Assembly: GCA_963666295.1 (NCBI GenBank)
Contig: OY762707.1
Coordinates: 1,798,001 to 1,862,000 of the forward strand
Reading direction: 5' to 3'
Source of the DNA: QZKY01 sp963666295
GTDB lineage: Bacteria > Pseudomonadota > Gammaproteobacteria > Burkholderiales > Burkholderiaceae_D
Length of the DNA stretch: 64,000 bases
Of the stretch, positions 25,008-34,026 are shown in pieces. Position numbers and translations under genes: made by a program. The notes under the pieces are model-generated. The model was not told the DNA's origin and searched no databases. It saw only the letters and a program-made list of their open reading frames with translations. The first letter of the stretch is position 1; each line of letters begins with the position of its first letter.

Positions 25008-25378
25008 TGGTGGAGGCGGCGGGAATCGAACCCGCGTCCACAAGCCCTCTACAACTGGATCTACATACTTAGTTGGCCTATTCAGTTTTAACCGCGTACC
25101 GGGCCGGACAACAGGCTGGTACGAAGCGAGTTACCTTGGATTTAACCTTGTATCAAGTAACCCGATACCAGGCGATTCTCTGTAAATGACGCTGCTGTGA
25201 GTTTCCCCACCTGATCCAGAGGCCAATCAGTGCAGCGGCAGGCCTTAAGCGGCTACTGCGAAACGCTCGTCGTTTGCGTTTATTTGTTTTCCAGCGGTTT
25301 AACGAGGTTACTGGTCCTCGGTATGCACCAAGCTGCTTTGCGACCCATGTCGAAGCCAAGTCGCCCCCATGTGTTCGT
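25008..25378 (-). ncRNA. ssrA: Transfer-messenger RNA (tmRNA)
   Basis: The minus strand begins GGGGGCGACTTGGCTTCGAC (5' acceptor region) and ends CGCCGCCTCCACCA with the T arm GGGTTCGATTCCC, about 371 nt. The tag reading frame at 25245-25277 encodes ANDERFAVAA followed by TAA. The tag type is betaproteobacterial. tmRNA rescues stalled ribosomes together with SmpB, encoded at 39.2 kb. Its 3' end is the attachment site of the adjacent island, and the gene is complete because the element restores the end. Confidence 0.97.
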
Positions 25379-25906
25379 TCAGCGGATTATTAAATCACTG
25401 CTTGCTTGCGGTCATTCTATCAGCTTATGCCCAAACCTTCAGTTCGTTTGTTTTTTTATGGTGAGTAAACCAGGTTTCATTTTTCATGCATTTTGAACGT
25501 GCGTAGTAAAAGATAGGCGCTTGGGTTGCGAAGCAGTAGATCCATCTTTTTTAGGTAGATTCGTATTCTTTTTGCAACAAATTTTGCGTCGCGAAAAGTA
25601 GATGCTTGGCGGGGTAAGTTTTGTCTTTAGTGTCAACGGTTTAATGATGTTTTTTTGCGCGCGCATTGGGCTTGCTATTGATCAAGAAATGTGCAAATAT
25701 TTCCTTGTGGAAACACTTCTGGCTGTGTAAGATGTGGTGGTTGATATAATGATTGACCATGTGCAAATTTGATGTTATTTGATTCGCAACTTTTCTTTTT
25801 GGAAATTGTTTTTGTGTATTTAATTGGTGTGTAAAGAAAGCTGGATAGGGTAGTTAAATCAATGAGCCGTAACAAAAGATTTACACGCGTTTTTAGGAGG
25901 CAGGCC
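25379..25906. other. Intergenic region between ssrA and the pilin operon
   Basis: These 528 bases are AT-rich and carry no gene I can support. They must hold the divergent promoters of ssrA and the pilin operon; I could not define either with confidence and saw no sigma-54 element. Confidence 0.5.
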
Positions 25907-26332
25907 ATGCCGTCACGCAAGCAGCAAAAAGGGATTACGTTAATTGAATTGATGGTGGTTGTTGCTGTTGTCGCTATTTTGGGGGGCGTCGCCTTGCCAT
26001 CCTATCTAAGTTATGTGCAGCGAGGGAAAACGCAGGAGGCGACGTCGGCGTTGGCGGATGCGCGCGTTAAGTTTGAGCAATACTTCCAAGACAACCGTAC
26101 TTACGAAGCCTATGTGAGCGCTTCATGTTCTCCCATTATCGCGGGTACGAAGTATTTCACTTATGCTTGTACGAACATGACGGCAACGACCTATACGATT
26201 ACGGCGACTGGGTCTGTAGGTGAAGGGATGTCCGGTTACGTCTATACCATCAATCAGGCCAATGCCAAGACTTCTACGATTGGCGGTACCACGGTGAATT
26301 GCTGGGTCACCAAAAAGGGAGAGGCATGCTAA
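25907..26332 (+). CDS. pilE: Type IV pilin-like protein PilE
   Basis: The 141-residue prepilin has a short basic leader ending KG, the prepilin peptidase site before ITLIELMVVVAVVAILGG with Glu5, then a globular domain with four cysteines, two near the C-terminus. It is a minor pilin or pilin of the PilE group. The ATG at 25907 follows AGGAGG by six bases; the frame extends to 25862 without a site. It is the first gene of a six-gene operon ending with pilY1. Confidence 0.88.
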   Translation: MPSRKQQKGITLIELMVVVAVVAILGGVALPSYLSYVQRGKTQEATSALADARVKFEQYFQDNRTYEAYVSASCSPIIAGTKYFTYACTNMTATTYTITATGSVGEGMSGYVYTINQANAKTSTIGGTTVNCWVTKKGEAC

Positions 26333-26862
26333 TTCCACGCGCCAGAGCCGGTTCATCCGGCGTGACGCTAATCGAATTGGTAATTGCCATTACCATTCTG
26401 GGGATTGCCATATCCATGGGCTTGCCGAGTTACAACCAGTGGATTCAGAATACACGACTGAGAAATGGGGCTGAATCTATACTGCGTGGTCTTGAGTTGG
26501 CGCGATCTGAAGCCATTCGTCGCAACGCGCCAGTTCGACTCACGTTAACAACGGCGGGGAGTGATGTTGTGTCAGGTTGGACGGTAGGTTGTATAACTTC
26601 GACGTCAACTTGTCCGGCAAATATTCAAAGCCGCAATACAGGGGATGGTTCTTCCAATGCAATCGTTGTAACAACAGGTAGCACGCAGTTTAATTTCAGT
26701 GGTTTGGGGCGCGCTGGATCGGCTGCTACGATCAATGTGGATTCGACAGCGCTGGATCCGGCTGATAGTCGCGACCTTCGTATTGTTGTCAATATCAACG
26801 GTATGGCGAGATTGTGCGATCCAAATGTAACGAGCGAAACAGATACGCGTAAATGTCCATGA
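26326..26862 (+). CDS. fimT: Minor pilin FimT/GspH family
   Basis: The 178-residue protein has the cleavage motif SSG followed by VTLIELVIAITILGIAISMGLPSY and the GspH-like domain with RGLELARSEAIRRNAPVRL. Such minor pilins help start pilus assembly, and FimT can bind DNA in some competent bacteria. Its ATG overlaps the pilE stop by seven bases. Confidence 0.88.
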   Translation: MLIPRARAGSSGVTLIELVIAITILGIAISMGLPSYNQWIQNTRLRNGAESILRGLELARSEAIRRNAPVRLTLTTAGSDVVSGWTVGCITSTSTCPANIQSRNTGDGSSNAIVVTTGSTQFNFSGLGRAGSAATINVDSTALDPADSRDLRIVVNINGMARLCDPNVTSETDTRKCP

Positions 26863-27281
26863 TGAATCAAGCCGCAATGAGCAGACGATCACTGCCTTCA
26901 GGATATCAGGCACAACGGGGTATTGTGCTGCTTGAGGTATTGATCGCTATCCTTATTTTCTCATTCGGGATTCTAGGTTTGGTTGGCTTGCAGGCAAATA
27001 TGGTTCAAGCTAACACTGACGCCCAGTATCGATCCGAGGCGACTTTTGTCGTACAGCAGCGAATTTCAGAGCTTTGGCTTAATCAGGACAAACTCGAAAC
27101 CTTCGGTGAAGAAGGTACGGACATTTCCGGGGACTTCAGATTGCCGAGCGGCACACGCACCACAGCGAGAGGTTGTGATGGCGGCAGCTTGTCATGCTTC
27201 ACGGTTACCGTGACATGGCAATTGCCTGGTAGTAACGAAGAGCATCGCGTTGTGACGGTTGCGAGAATCGCAGGGGGATAG
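26853..27281 (+). CDS. pilV: Minor pilin PilV
   Basis: The 142-residue product has QRG followed by IVLLEVLIAILIFSFGILGL, the typical PilV N-terminal helix, and a short C-terminal domain. It overlaps the fimT stop; ATG codons at 26853, 26859 and 26862 are all possible starts. PilV, PilW, PilX and PilE form the priming tip complex with PilY1. Confidence 0.88.
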   Translation: MSMMNQAAMSRRSLPSGYQAQRGIVLLEVLIAILIFSFGILGLVGLQANMVQANTDAQYRSEATFVVQQRISELWLNQDKLETFGEEGTDISGDFRLPSGTRTTARGCDGGSLSCFTVTVTWQLPGSNEEHRVVTVARIAGG

Positions 27282-27286
27282 GAGTT

Positions 27287-28354
27287 ATGTTGCGTTCCAA
27301 TACCAGGCGTACTCTCAACTGTAATGGCTTCAGTCTGATTGAAATGCTGGTTGGCTTGGCCATTGGTTTGATCACCACGCTGGTCATTACGCAAGCGATA
27401 ATTGCCTATGAGGGGCAAAAGCGCGGTACAAGCGGGAGCTCAGAGGCGCAGACCAGTGGCAGTATCGCACTGTACATGATGCAGCGGGGCGTGCAGATGG
27501 CAGGTTATGGCTTGCCGATTTACAGCTCAAACTCGCCGCTTAACTGCAGCAATTCAAACCAAACTTTTGACCACGATGCCGACACGAGTACAGCAGAAAT
27601 GGGTATTTCTCCAGTTTTCATCGTCGATGGCGGCACAGGCGCTGGTGCAAGTGACACGTTGACAATTCGCTTTGGGACGGAGCAAATGGGTGGGTTTCCG
27701 GTAAAGGTTCTGGATGCCAGCACGCTCAATCTTGGGGTGGACAATAGCCTGGGCTGCCAAGGCCCTGATGCGGCTACGGGGCGACCTGGGGATGTGGCTG
27801 TCATGGTTGATGGTACGACGTGCAGCTTAGGGCAGGTGGCCGCAATACCGGATACGACGCACATCACCTTGAAGGCGGCAGCGGGTGCTGTCAGTGGCGC
27901 AAAAATTGCCTGTATGGGCAATTGGCAGGAAACGGTTTATCGCATCAATAACGGTGCCCTGGAAGAGAACGGTACGGCAATCATGGCGAATATCGTGAAT
28001 ATGCAGGTGCAATACGGTATCTCCACTTCTGCGTCGAATAACATTATCAATCAATGGGTGGATGCCACAGCAGGTGGCGAGTGGGAAGCGCCTACTGTTA
28101 CTAATCGTAATCGAATCAAGGCTCTTCGCATCGCCATCGTGGCTCGAAACGGACTGCTGGAGAAAGAGGAGGTGGTCAATGTCCCTTGCAAAACAGGACG
28201 TTGTGTCTGGGCGGGCAATGACCCTGCTGAGGCAGGGAAAAACGCATCAATCGATCTGACCAGTGATGGCAACTGGAAGCACTATCGCTATCGTGTTTTT
28301 GAAACCATGGTACCTATACGCAATGTCATCTGGTCATCCGGGGGATTGCAATGA
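27287..28354 (+). CDS. pilW: Minor pilin PilW
   Basis: The 355-residue protein has the prepilin motif NGFSLIEMLVGLAIGLITTLV and the PilW features SGSIALYMMQRGVQMAGYGLP. It is larger than the other minor pilins, as usual for PilW. It starts six bases after pilV and its stop overlaps the pilX start by four bases. Confidence 0.9.
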   Translation: MLRSNTRRTLNCNGFSLIEMLVGLAIGLITTLVITQAIIAYEGQKRGTSGSSEAQTSGSIALYMMQRGVQMAGYGLPIYSSNSPLNCSNSNQTFDHDADTSTAEMGISPVFIVDGGTGAGASDTLTIRFGTEQMGGFPVKVLDASTLNLGVDNSLGCQGPDAATGRPGDVAVMVDGTTCSLGQVAAIPDTTHITLKAAAGAVSGAKIACMGNWQETVYRINNGALEENGTAIMANIVNMQVQYGISTSASNNIINQWVDATAGGEWEAPTVTNRNRIKALRIAIVARNGLLEKEEVVNVPCKTGRCVWAGNDPAEAGKNASIDLTSDGNWKHYRYRVFETMVPIRNVIWSSGGLQ

Positions 28355-28929
28355 GACTGTTTCGGCAAGCAAGGGCAATGCGCGCAAGCCTTCCAGGAAA
28401 GCAGGAGGGTGTGGTGCTTTTCTTTGCGCTAATCGGCTTGGTGGTGCTGCTTTTGGCAGCCACGGCACTCATCCGGTCAGTTGATACAGCCACGATTATT
28501 TCCGGTAATCTGGCATTTAGACAGGCCGCCACCAGTTCTGGTGATGGCGGAGTTGAGCGCGCAATGGTGTGGTTGAACACCAATATTGCGCTAACAGCTA
28601 ATGATAAGCTCTCATCGGGCTATTACTCCAGCGTGGGAGCGTTGAATCTGACTGCCGATACGACCTGGCAAGATGGTGTCAGTGCTGACGCAGGCACTGA
28701 TGAAAGCGGCAATACGATACGTTATGTAATTGAGCGTATGTGCCGTACCCCCAATCAGGCCGCGTCCCAGGGTGATTGTATTTTTAGTGACGAGCCGCCA
28801 CCGGGTAGTTCGCAGCGTGCAGGTGAGCTCACACCAGTTATCCAGTTTGAAAGCCCGGTTTTTAGGGTGACGGCGCGGGTGACTGGCCCAAAAAACACCA
28901 TAAGCTACATTCAGGGATTTGTCTATTAG
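28351..28929 (+). CDS. pilX: Pilus assembly protein PilX
   Basis: The 192-residue protein has the PilX N-terminus QEGVVLFFALIGLVVLLLAATALIRSVDT followed by GNLAFRQAA, described here as residues 20-57; like other PilX proteins it lacks the Glu5 of major pilins. It is thought to link the minor pilin complex to PilY1. Its start overlaps the pilW stop. Confidence 0.88.
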   Translation: MRLFRQARAMRASLPGKQEGVVLFFALIGLVVLLLAATALIRSVDTATIISGNLAFRQAATSSGDGGVERAMVWLNTNIALTANDKLSSGYYSSVGALNLTADTTWQDGVSADAGTDESGNTIRYVIERMCRTPNQAASQGDCIFSDEPPPGSSQRAGELTPVIQFESPVFRVTARVTGPKNTISYIQGFVY

Positions 28930-28938
28930 GAGACCAGC

Positions 28939-31900
28939 ATGAAACGCGCTTCCTATTTGCTTCGCAACGTCAACAGATCGCTGTGCGCACTGCTATTGCT
29001 CTGTGTGGCAACGGTGTCGACGACATTGGCCGGTACGCTGAACTTAACAACGGTACCGCTGGCAACGGCAACGACGACAGTCGTCAAGCCGAACCTGATG
29101 TTCATTCTGGATAACTCGGGCAGTATGAACTGGGATTACATGCCGGACTGGGTGGTGGATGGGCAGTATTGCAAGGGGACAGGCACCGGAACGAGCCAGC
29201 ATTGTTGTCGCAATTCGAGCGGAAGCTACATAACATCTAGTAGTAGAACTTCTACCTGCTTGCCAAGCACATATAGGTCGGATCTTAGAGGTATGCCACC
29301 GTTTTATTCGTCAGATTTTAATCGTGGTTACTATGACCCTGCCACGACCTACTTGCCGCCAAAGAATTATGATGGTTTGGATAAAACCAGTTATGACGGT
29401 AATTCAAACGTGCCTCTGGATGCTTATGGCAAACAAACGACAAGCACGCTAAATCTCAAAACCAGCTATCCAGATGTGGAGTGGTGTACGGATACGAGCT
29501 ACACCGATTGCCTGCGTAACGACAACTATTTGCTCCCCGGAACCGTTAATGGCAAAAGCTATACGATCATGAATGCCACCACGGCTTCGGGTACAAAAAA
29601 GTTTTCGGCAGGTACCGTAGCGGCACCGGAGGAGTCCCTGTCGCGCGCTGTTGGCCCTTTTTACTACGTGATGGTTCCGGGTGAGTATTGCACCGACAGC
29701 AAACAGACGGACTGTCAGGCGGCAACGGCTCCTGATGCGTCTTACCAAGTCGTCTCAAAGTTGCGCTGGTGTCGATATCGTGATCTCACCGAATGTCAGG
29801 CGACGCAAAATTCAACGTACCAATACCCGCGCTATCCGACAGTAGTGCTGACAGAAGGGATTGCCGCATCGAAAAGCAGCGGAAGGATTAGTGTGAACTG
29901 GGTAAATGACTGTAACAAGAACAGGAGGAATCAAACTCAGACAACCGTTAGCAGCATCAAGCTGAATGGCGTGGAAATGCTGACCGATCCGGTCGTATCC
30001 TGCCAGACAAATAACAGCGGGAACACACGCAAGCGGAATCTTGCCAGAGATATTGCGGAGAATATTGGCAATGGCTTCACAGTTAGTCGGAATGATAACG
30101 TCTTGACTATTACCGCCCCGGATGGCTCATACAATGGCATTCGCCCCACCTACAGCATTAACAATGGCAGTCTGGACACGGAGGAATTTGATGGTGGCAG
30201 CAATGATTCAACACCGGCTGTCGCTGTTCCGGGTGCTTTCAAGCGCATCGATATCGTGCCAGGGGAAACGTATTCCAATGTTGTGGTCGATGGGCAGATC
30301 ATCGTCAATCGTGTCAATCGTTCTGATTGCACCAAAAACGGCGACGGCACGCGTACCTGTACTTACGATCAGGAACTAAAGAATTTTGCCAACTGGTTTG
30401 CCTGGTATCGCACTCGCATGCAAATGATGAAATCATCAGTCAGTCATGCGTTTCAAAACATCGACAATCGGTATCGAGTCGGCTTTTATGCGATCAACAG
30501 GGAGACCGAAAATTTTCTGGATGTTGACACGTTTGAGGCGGGTAGTAACCAGCAGAAAGATTTGTGGTACGGAAAATTATTCAATGCCTATCCAGATAGC
30601 GGCACCCCACTTCGCTCATCTTTGGCCAACGTCGGCCGCCTTTTTGCTGGCAAGGATCCACTAGGTAACGGTGCAAAAGATCCGATCCAGTATTCCTGTC
30701 AGCAGAATTTTTCCATTCTGACTACCGACGGTTACTGGAATACTGACGGGTCCTCCGATGTGAAAAAAATTGGTGGCGAAGCAATAGGCAACATGGATGG
30801 TAATGAAGCGGAGTCGCCTCGCCCGATGTATGAAGGGCCAACCGCCAGTAGCGGATCGCTGGCAGACGTTGCCAAGTATTACTACGATACGGACTTGCGC
30901 AGCTCGGCTTTGGGGAATTGTGAGGGTGTGCTGGAAGATGGTACGGATGTGTGCGAAAACAATGTATTTACCAGTGGCACGGATAATAACGTCCAGCAGC
31001 ACATGTCTACGTTTACGCTTGGTTTAGGCATCGATGGAACGGTGCAATACCAGAAAGACTATAAGACAGCGACGCTTGGAGATTTTTACAATATCAAGAC
31101 CGGCGCTGGCTCTCCCAGTAACTGGCCGGTGCCGCAACAGGAGAGAGCGGAAGCCATTGATGATCTCTGGCACGCTGCCGTGAACGGAAGGGGAACGTAC
31201 TACAGCGCGAAAAATTCGGACGAGCTGTCTCAAGGCCTGAATGACGCATTGGCATCAATTGGCATGCGGCGCGGCGCGGGTGCCGCAGCAGCAACCAGTT
31301 CGCTGAATCCGGTTGCCGGCGATAATTTTGCGTACGTGGCGAGTTATACCACCCTGAAGTGGACCGGCAATCTGGAAGCGCGCAGCATCAACCTGACAAC
31401 CGGCGAGGTCAGTGAAAATGCGTCATGGTGCCTGGAAGACGTGGTTGCCGGTGTTTGCGCCGCCCCGTCAGAAATTGTGCAGGATACGAGTGGCGACAGC
31501 AACGAGTACTTTTGTTCAACACCTGGTGCGACAGAAGCCACTTGTACTGCTGGACAACTTGATGAAGACAACAATTGCTTGGTGCAAATTGCGACGTCCT
31601 GTACCGGAAAAATGCAATCCATGGTCGGGGCATATACGGATACCAGAACGATCAAAACGGCAGATAGGGCAAATGGCGTCTTGACAGACTTTGCTTATGA
31701 CAATCTCAGCAGTACACAAAAGACTTATTTTGGTACAACAAACTTGACGCAACTCAGTCAGTGGCCCTCACTGACAACTACTCAAAGAGAGGCGGCGGCT
31801 GGAGCCAATTTCGTTAACTATCTGCGCGGGCAGTTCGGGTATGAAAATCGTGACAGCAATAGCGTTGAGGAAAACAGGCTGTTCCGGTACCGCGAGGCGG

Positions 31901-33303
31901 TCATCGGGGATGCAATGGAATCTGAGCCGTCTTACGTTGGCAAACCGGCGTTCAGTTATGTAGATTCGGGTTATGCCGCTTTTGCTACCAGTCAGGCCAA
32001 CCGGGGTAAGACAGTTTATCTGGGCACCAACGACGGCATGCTGCATGCATTTGATGCCACAAACGGTACAGAGCGATGGGCTTATGTGCCGAGTATGGTT
32101 ATTCCCAACTTGTGGAAACTGGCTGATCTGAATTATGCCTCCATGCACACCAACTACGTTAATGGCAGCCCCAAGATTGCTGACATCAAAGTAGGTGACG
32201 ACTGGAAGACCATTCTGATTAGTGGTTTGAACGGAGGTGGTCGCGGGTACTTCGCGCTGGATGTGACTGACCCGGTTAGTCCGTCATTTCTTTGGGAAAT
32301 TGACACCAGCACGGACGAGGATATTGGTTACAGTTATGGTGAACCTATTATTACAAAAAAACAGGATGGCACTTGGGTTGTGCTGTTTGCATCCGGCTAT
32401 AACAATGTTTCGCCGGGAGACGGTGAGGGCCACCTGTATATTTACAATGCCTGGACCGGTACAGCGATTGACAAGATAGATACTGGTGTTGGCTCGACCG
32501 CGACGCCGAGTGGCCTGGCAAAGATTTCCGGTTGGGCTGATGATCCGATGAAAAACAATACGACGACTTATGTTTACGGCGGCGATTTGGCAGGCAATGT
32601 CTGGAAGTTTGATATCAATGCCACTGATGCTGGCGATAAGGTCATGAAGTTCGCCATTCTGAAAGATGCGAGTGGTAACACGCAACCAGTTACCGTTTCG
32701 CCTGAACTGGGGTTGATCGGAACCAAAAAGGTGATTTTTGTTGCAACCGGCAAATATCTGGAAGCCGCCGATTTAACTGATATGCAAACCCAAAGCTTGT
32801 ATGCAATCAAAGACGAAGAGTCTGGCAGTGTGGTGAATAACCCCAGAAGTGTACTGGTTGCACAAACGATTACGGCTTCTGGTACGACGGCCACGCGAAC
32901 CGGAGATGATAACGGCGTTGATTTTACGAGCGGTCTGGGATGGTATATTGATTTTCCTGACAATGGTGAGCGCGCACATATCGATCCAAAGCTGGATGCG
33001 GGCGTGCTATTCGTGCCAACGACAGTGCCTTCGAATACGGTTTGTGCGCCCGGGGGGTATAGTTGGCTGAACTATTTCGACTACAAGACAGGCTGGGCTG
33101 TGTTGGGTGATGTTGTGTCCCAGAAATATGACGGGCCGATTGTCGGTATCAACGTTTACTACACGCCGGATGGCAAACGTCATGTGGCTGCGGTGACAGC
33201 TAACAATCCAACGCCGACCAAGCCACCAGAGGAGATTCCGAGTTTAAGCACACTTTCAGTGTTCAAAGGCCGACGCGCCATCTGGCGGGAAATCTTTCCG
33301 TAA
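28939..33303 (+). CDS. pilY1: PilY1 pilus-tip adhesin
   Basis: The 1454-residue secreted protein has a signal peptide (about residues 1-31), a von Willebrand A-like segment starting PNLMFILDNSGSMNWDY with the MIDAS DxSxS, and a C-terminal beta-propeller (about 990-1400) with VYLGTNDGMLHAFDATNGTERWAYVP. The aspartate-rich loop DTSTDEDIGY in the propeller is a candidate calcium site. PilY1 sits on the pilus tip and controls extension, adhesion and surface sensing. AGGAG precedes the ATG. It ends the operon, followed by a terminator. The segment 60-450 is species-specific and Cys-rich. Confidence 0.92.
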   Translation: MKRASYLLRNVNRSLCALLLLCVATVSTTLAGTLNLTTVPLATATTTVVKPNLMFILDNSGSMNWDYMPDWVVDGQYCKGTGTGTSQHCCRNSSGSYITSSSRTSTCLPSTYRSDLRGMPPFYSSDFNRGYYDPATTYLPPKNYDGLDKTSYDGNSNVPLDAYGKQTTSTLNLKTSYPDVEWCTDTSYTDCLRNDNYLLPGTVNGKSYTIMNATTASGTKKFSAGTVAAPEESLSRAVGPFYYVMVPGEYCTDSKQTDCQAATAPDASYQVVSKLRWCRYRDLTECQATQNSTYQYPRYPTVVLTEGIAASKSSGRISVNWVNDCNKNRRNQTQTTVSSIKLNGVEMLTDPVVSCQTNNSGNTRKRNLARDIAENIGNGFTVSRNDNVLTITAPDGSYNGIRPTYSINNGSLDTEEFDGGSNDSTPAVAVPGAFKRIDIVPGETYSNVVVDGQIIVNRVNRSDCTKNGDGTRTCTYDQELKNFANWFAWYRTRMQMMKSSVSHAFQNIDNRYRVGFYAINRETENFLDVDTFEAGSNQQKDLWYGKLFNAYPDSGTPLRSSLANVGRLFAGKDPLGNGAKDPIQYSCQQNFSILTTDGYWNTDGSSDVKKIGGEAIGNMDGNEAESPRPMYEGPTASSGSLADVAKYYYDTDLRSSALGNCEGVLEDGTDVCENNVFTSGTDNNVQQHMSTFTLGLGIDGTVQYQKDYKTATLGDFYNIKTGAGSPSNWPVPQQERAEAIDDLWHAAVNGRGTYYSAKNSDELSQGLNDALASIGMRRGAGAAAATSSLNPVAGDNFAYVASYTTLKWTGNLEARSINLTTGEVSENASWCLEDVVAGVCAAPSEIVQDTSGDSNEYFCSTPGATEATCTAGQLDEDNNCLVQIATSCTGKMQSMVGAYTDTRTIKTADRANGVLTDFAYDNLSSTQKTYFGTTNLTQLSQWPSLTTTQREAAAGANFVNYLRGQFGYENRDSNSVEENRLFRYREAVIGDAMESEPSYVGKPAFSYVDSGYAAFATSQANRGKTVYLGTNDGMLHAFDATNGTERWAYVPSMVIPNLWKLADLNYASMHTNYVNGSPKIADIKVGDDWKTILISGLNGGGRGYFALDVTDPVSPSFLWEIDTSTDEDIGYSYGEPIITKKQDGTWVVLFASGYNNVSPGDGEGHLYIYNAWTGTAIDKIDTGVGSTATPSGLAKISGWADDPMKNNTTTYVYGGDLAGNVWKFDINATDAGDKVMKFAILKDASGNTQPVTVSPELGLIGTKKVIFVATGKYLEAADLTDMQTQSLYAIKDEESGSVVNNPRSVLVAQTITASGTTATRTGDDNGVDFTSGLGWYIDFPDNGERAHIDPKLDAGVLFVPTTVPSNTVCAPGGYSWLNYFDYKTGWAVLGDVVSQKYDGPIVGINVYYTPDGKRHVAAVTANNPTPTKPPEEIPSLSTLSVFKGRRAIWREIFP

Positions 33304-33334
33304 CACACTACCGCACCATTGGTTTTCTGACCAT

Positions 33335-33369
33335 ACAGCCAGCAGCTTTCAGTTGCTGGCTGTGTTTTT
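33335..33369 (+). terminator. Terminator of the pilin operon
   Basis: ACAGCCAGCA, a nine-base loop and TGCTGGCTGT form a perfect ten-base stem followed by GTTTTT, 32 bases after the pilY1 stop. Confidence 0.88.
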
Positions 33370-33433
33370 CTGAGCGCTTGGTTTGCAAGTTAAGCGCTCG
33401 GTTATTTCGCCAAAAATAAATAGGAATATTTAA

Positions 33434-33448
33434 TGAGAATTATTCTCA
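33434..33448. promoter_or_regulatory. Fur-box-like palindrome upstream of iscR
   Basis: TGAGAATTATTCTCA is a perfect 7-1-7 inverted repeat matching the Fur consensus TGATAATNATTATCA at 13 of 15 positions. It lies about 90 bases before the iscR start, suggesting iron control of the isc operon. Confidence 0.55.
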
Positions 33449-33520
33449 CGTATAACCTGATCTGATACACTTGAGCAAATTAGTCAAGTAATGGCTGGTT
33501 TGGCATGTGGTTTAATTTTC

Positions 33521-33536
33521 TGGCACGGATATTGCG
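33521..33536 (+). promoter_or_regulatory. Sigma-54-like -24/-12 element abutting iscR
   Basis: TGGCACGGATATTGCG matches the sigma-54 consensus TGGCACG-N4-TTGC exactly. The start codon of iscR follows at once, so a transcript from here would begin inside the gene at about 33547. Function is therefore doubtful. Confidence 0.3.
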
Positions 33537-33974
33537 ATGAGATTAACAACAAAAGGACGTTTTGCGGTAACGGCAATGATAGATTTGGCGATGTGTCATA
33601 GCAATGGGCCGGTGACACTTTCACTCATTAGTTCAAGACAGGATATTTCACTGTCGTATTTGGAGCAATTGTTTGCAAAATTGCGAAGAAACAAATTGGT
33701 TGCCTCCGTGCGCGGCCCGGGTGGGGGGTATCGCCTGGCCTGTAGCGCGGGTGACATTACGGTTGCGGATATCATTTTTGCCGTGAATGAACCCATGGAT
33801 ACAACCATGTGTGGGGGTGCAGGCGATTGCATACACAAGGACGGTAGTGGCAAGCGTTGCATGACGCATGATTTATGGTCTGCGCTGAATAGCAAGATTG
33901 TGGATTATCTGGATTCGGTTTCGCTTCAGGATCTGGTTGACCAGCAGCATCAAAGAGTCATGATTCGCCGTTAG
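33537..33974 (+). CDS. iscR: Fe-S cluster assembly regulator IscR
   Basis: The 145-residue Rrf2-family protein starts with the conserved MRLTTKGRFAVTAMIDLA and has the winged helix SLSYLEQLFAKLRRNKLV and wing RGPGGGYRLA. Cys92, Cys98 and Cys108 can bind the [2Fe-2S] cluster; the third is four residues later than in E. coli. With a cluster bound it represses the isc operon. It is the first gene of iscRSUA-hscBA-fdx-iscX. Confidence 0.93.
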   Translation: MRLTTKGRFAVTAMIDLAMCHSNGPVTLSLISSRQDISLSYLEQLFAKLRRNKLVASVRGPGGGYRLACSAGDITVADIIFAVNEPMDTTMCGGAGDCIHKDGSGKRCMTHDLWSALNSKIVDYLDSVSLQDLVDQQHQRVMIRR

Positions 33975-34026
33975 TGGTAGTATGGCGCTCGCCAGCAGGT
34001 TTTTATTGTCAGATTTTGGAAAGACT

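Noticed and set aside
24844..25041. N-terminal extension of the integrase into ssrA
   Set aside because: The added residues are a translation of the tmRNA 3' end and leader; the conserved integrase N-terminus starts at the ATG at 24843.
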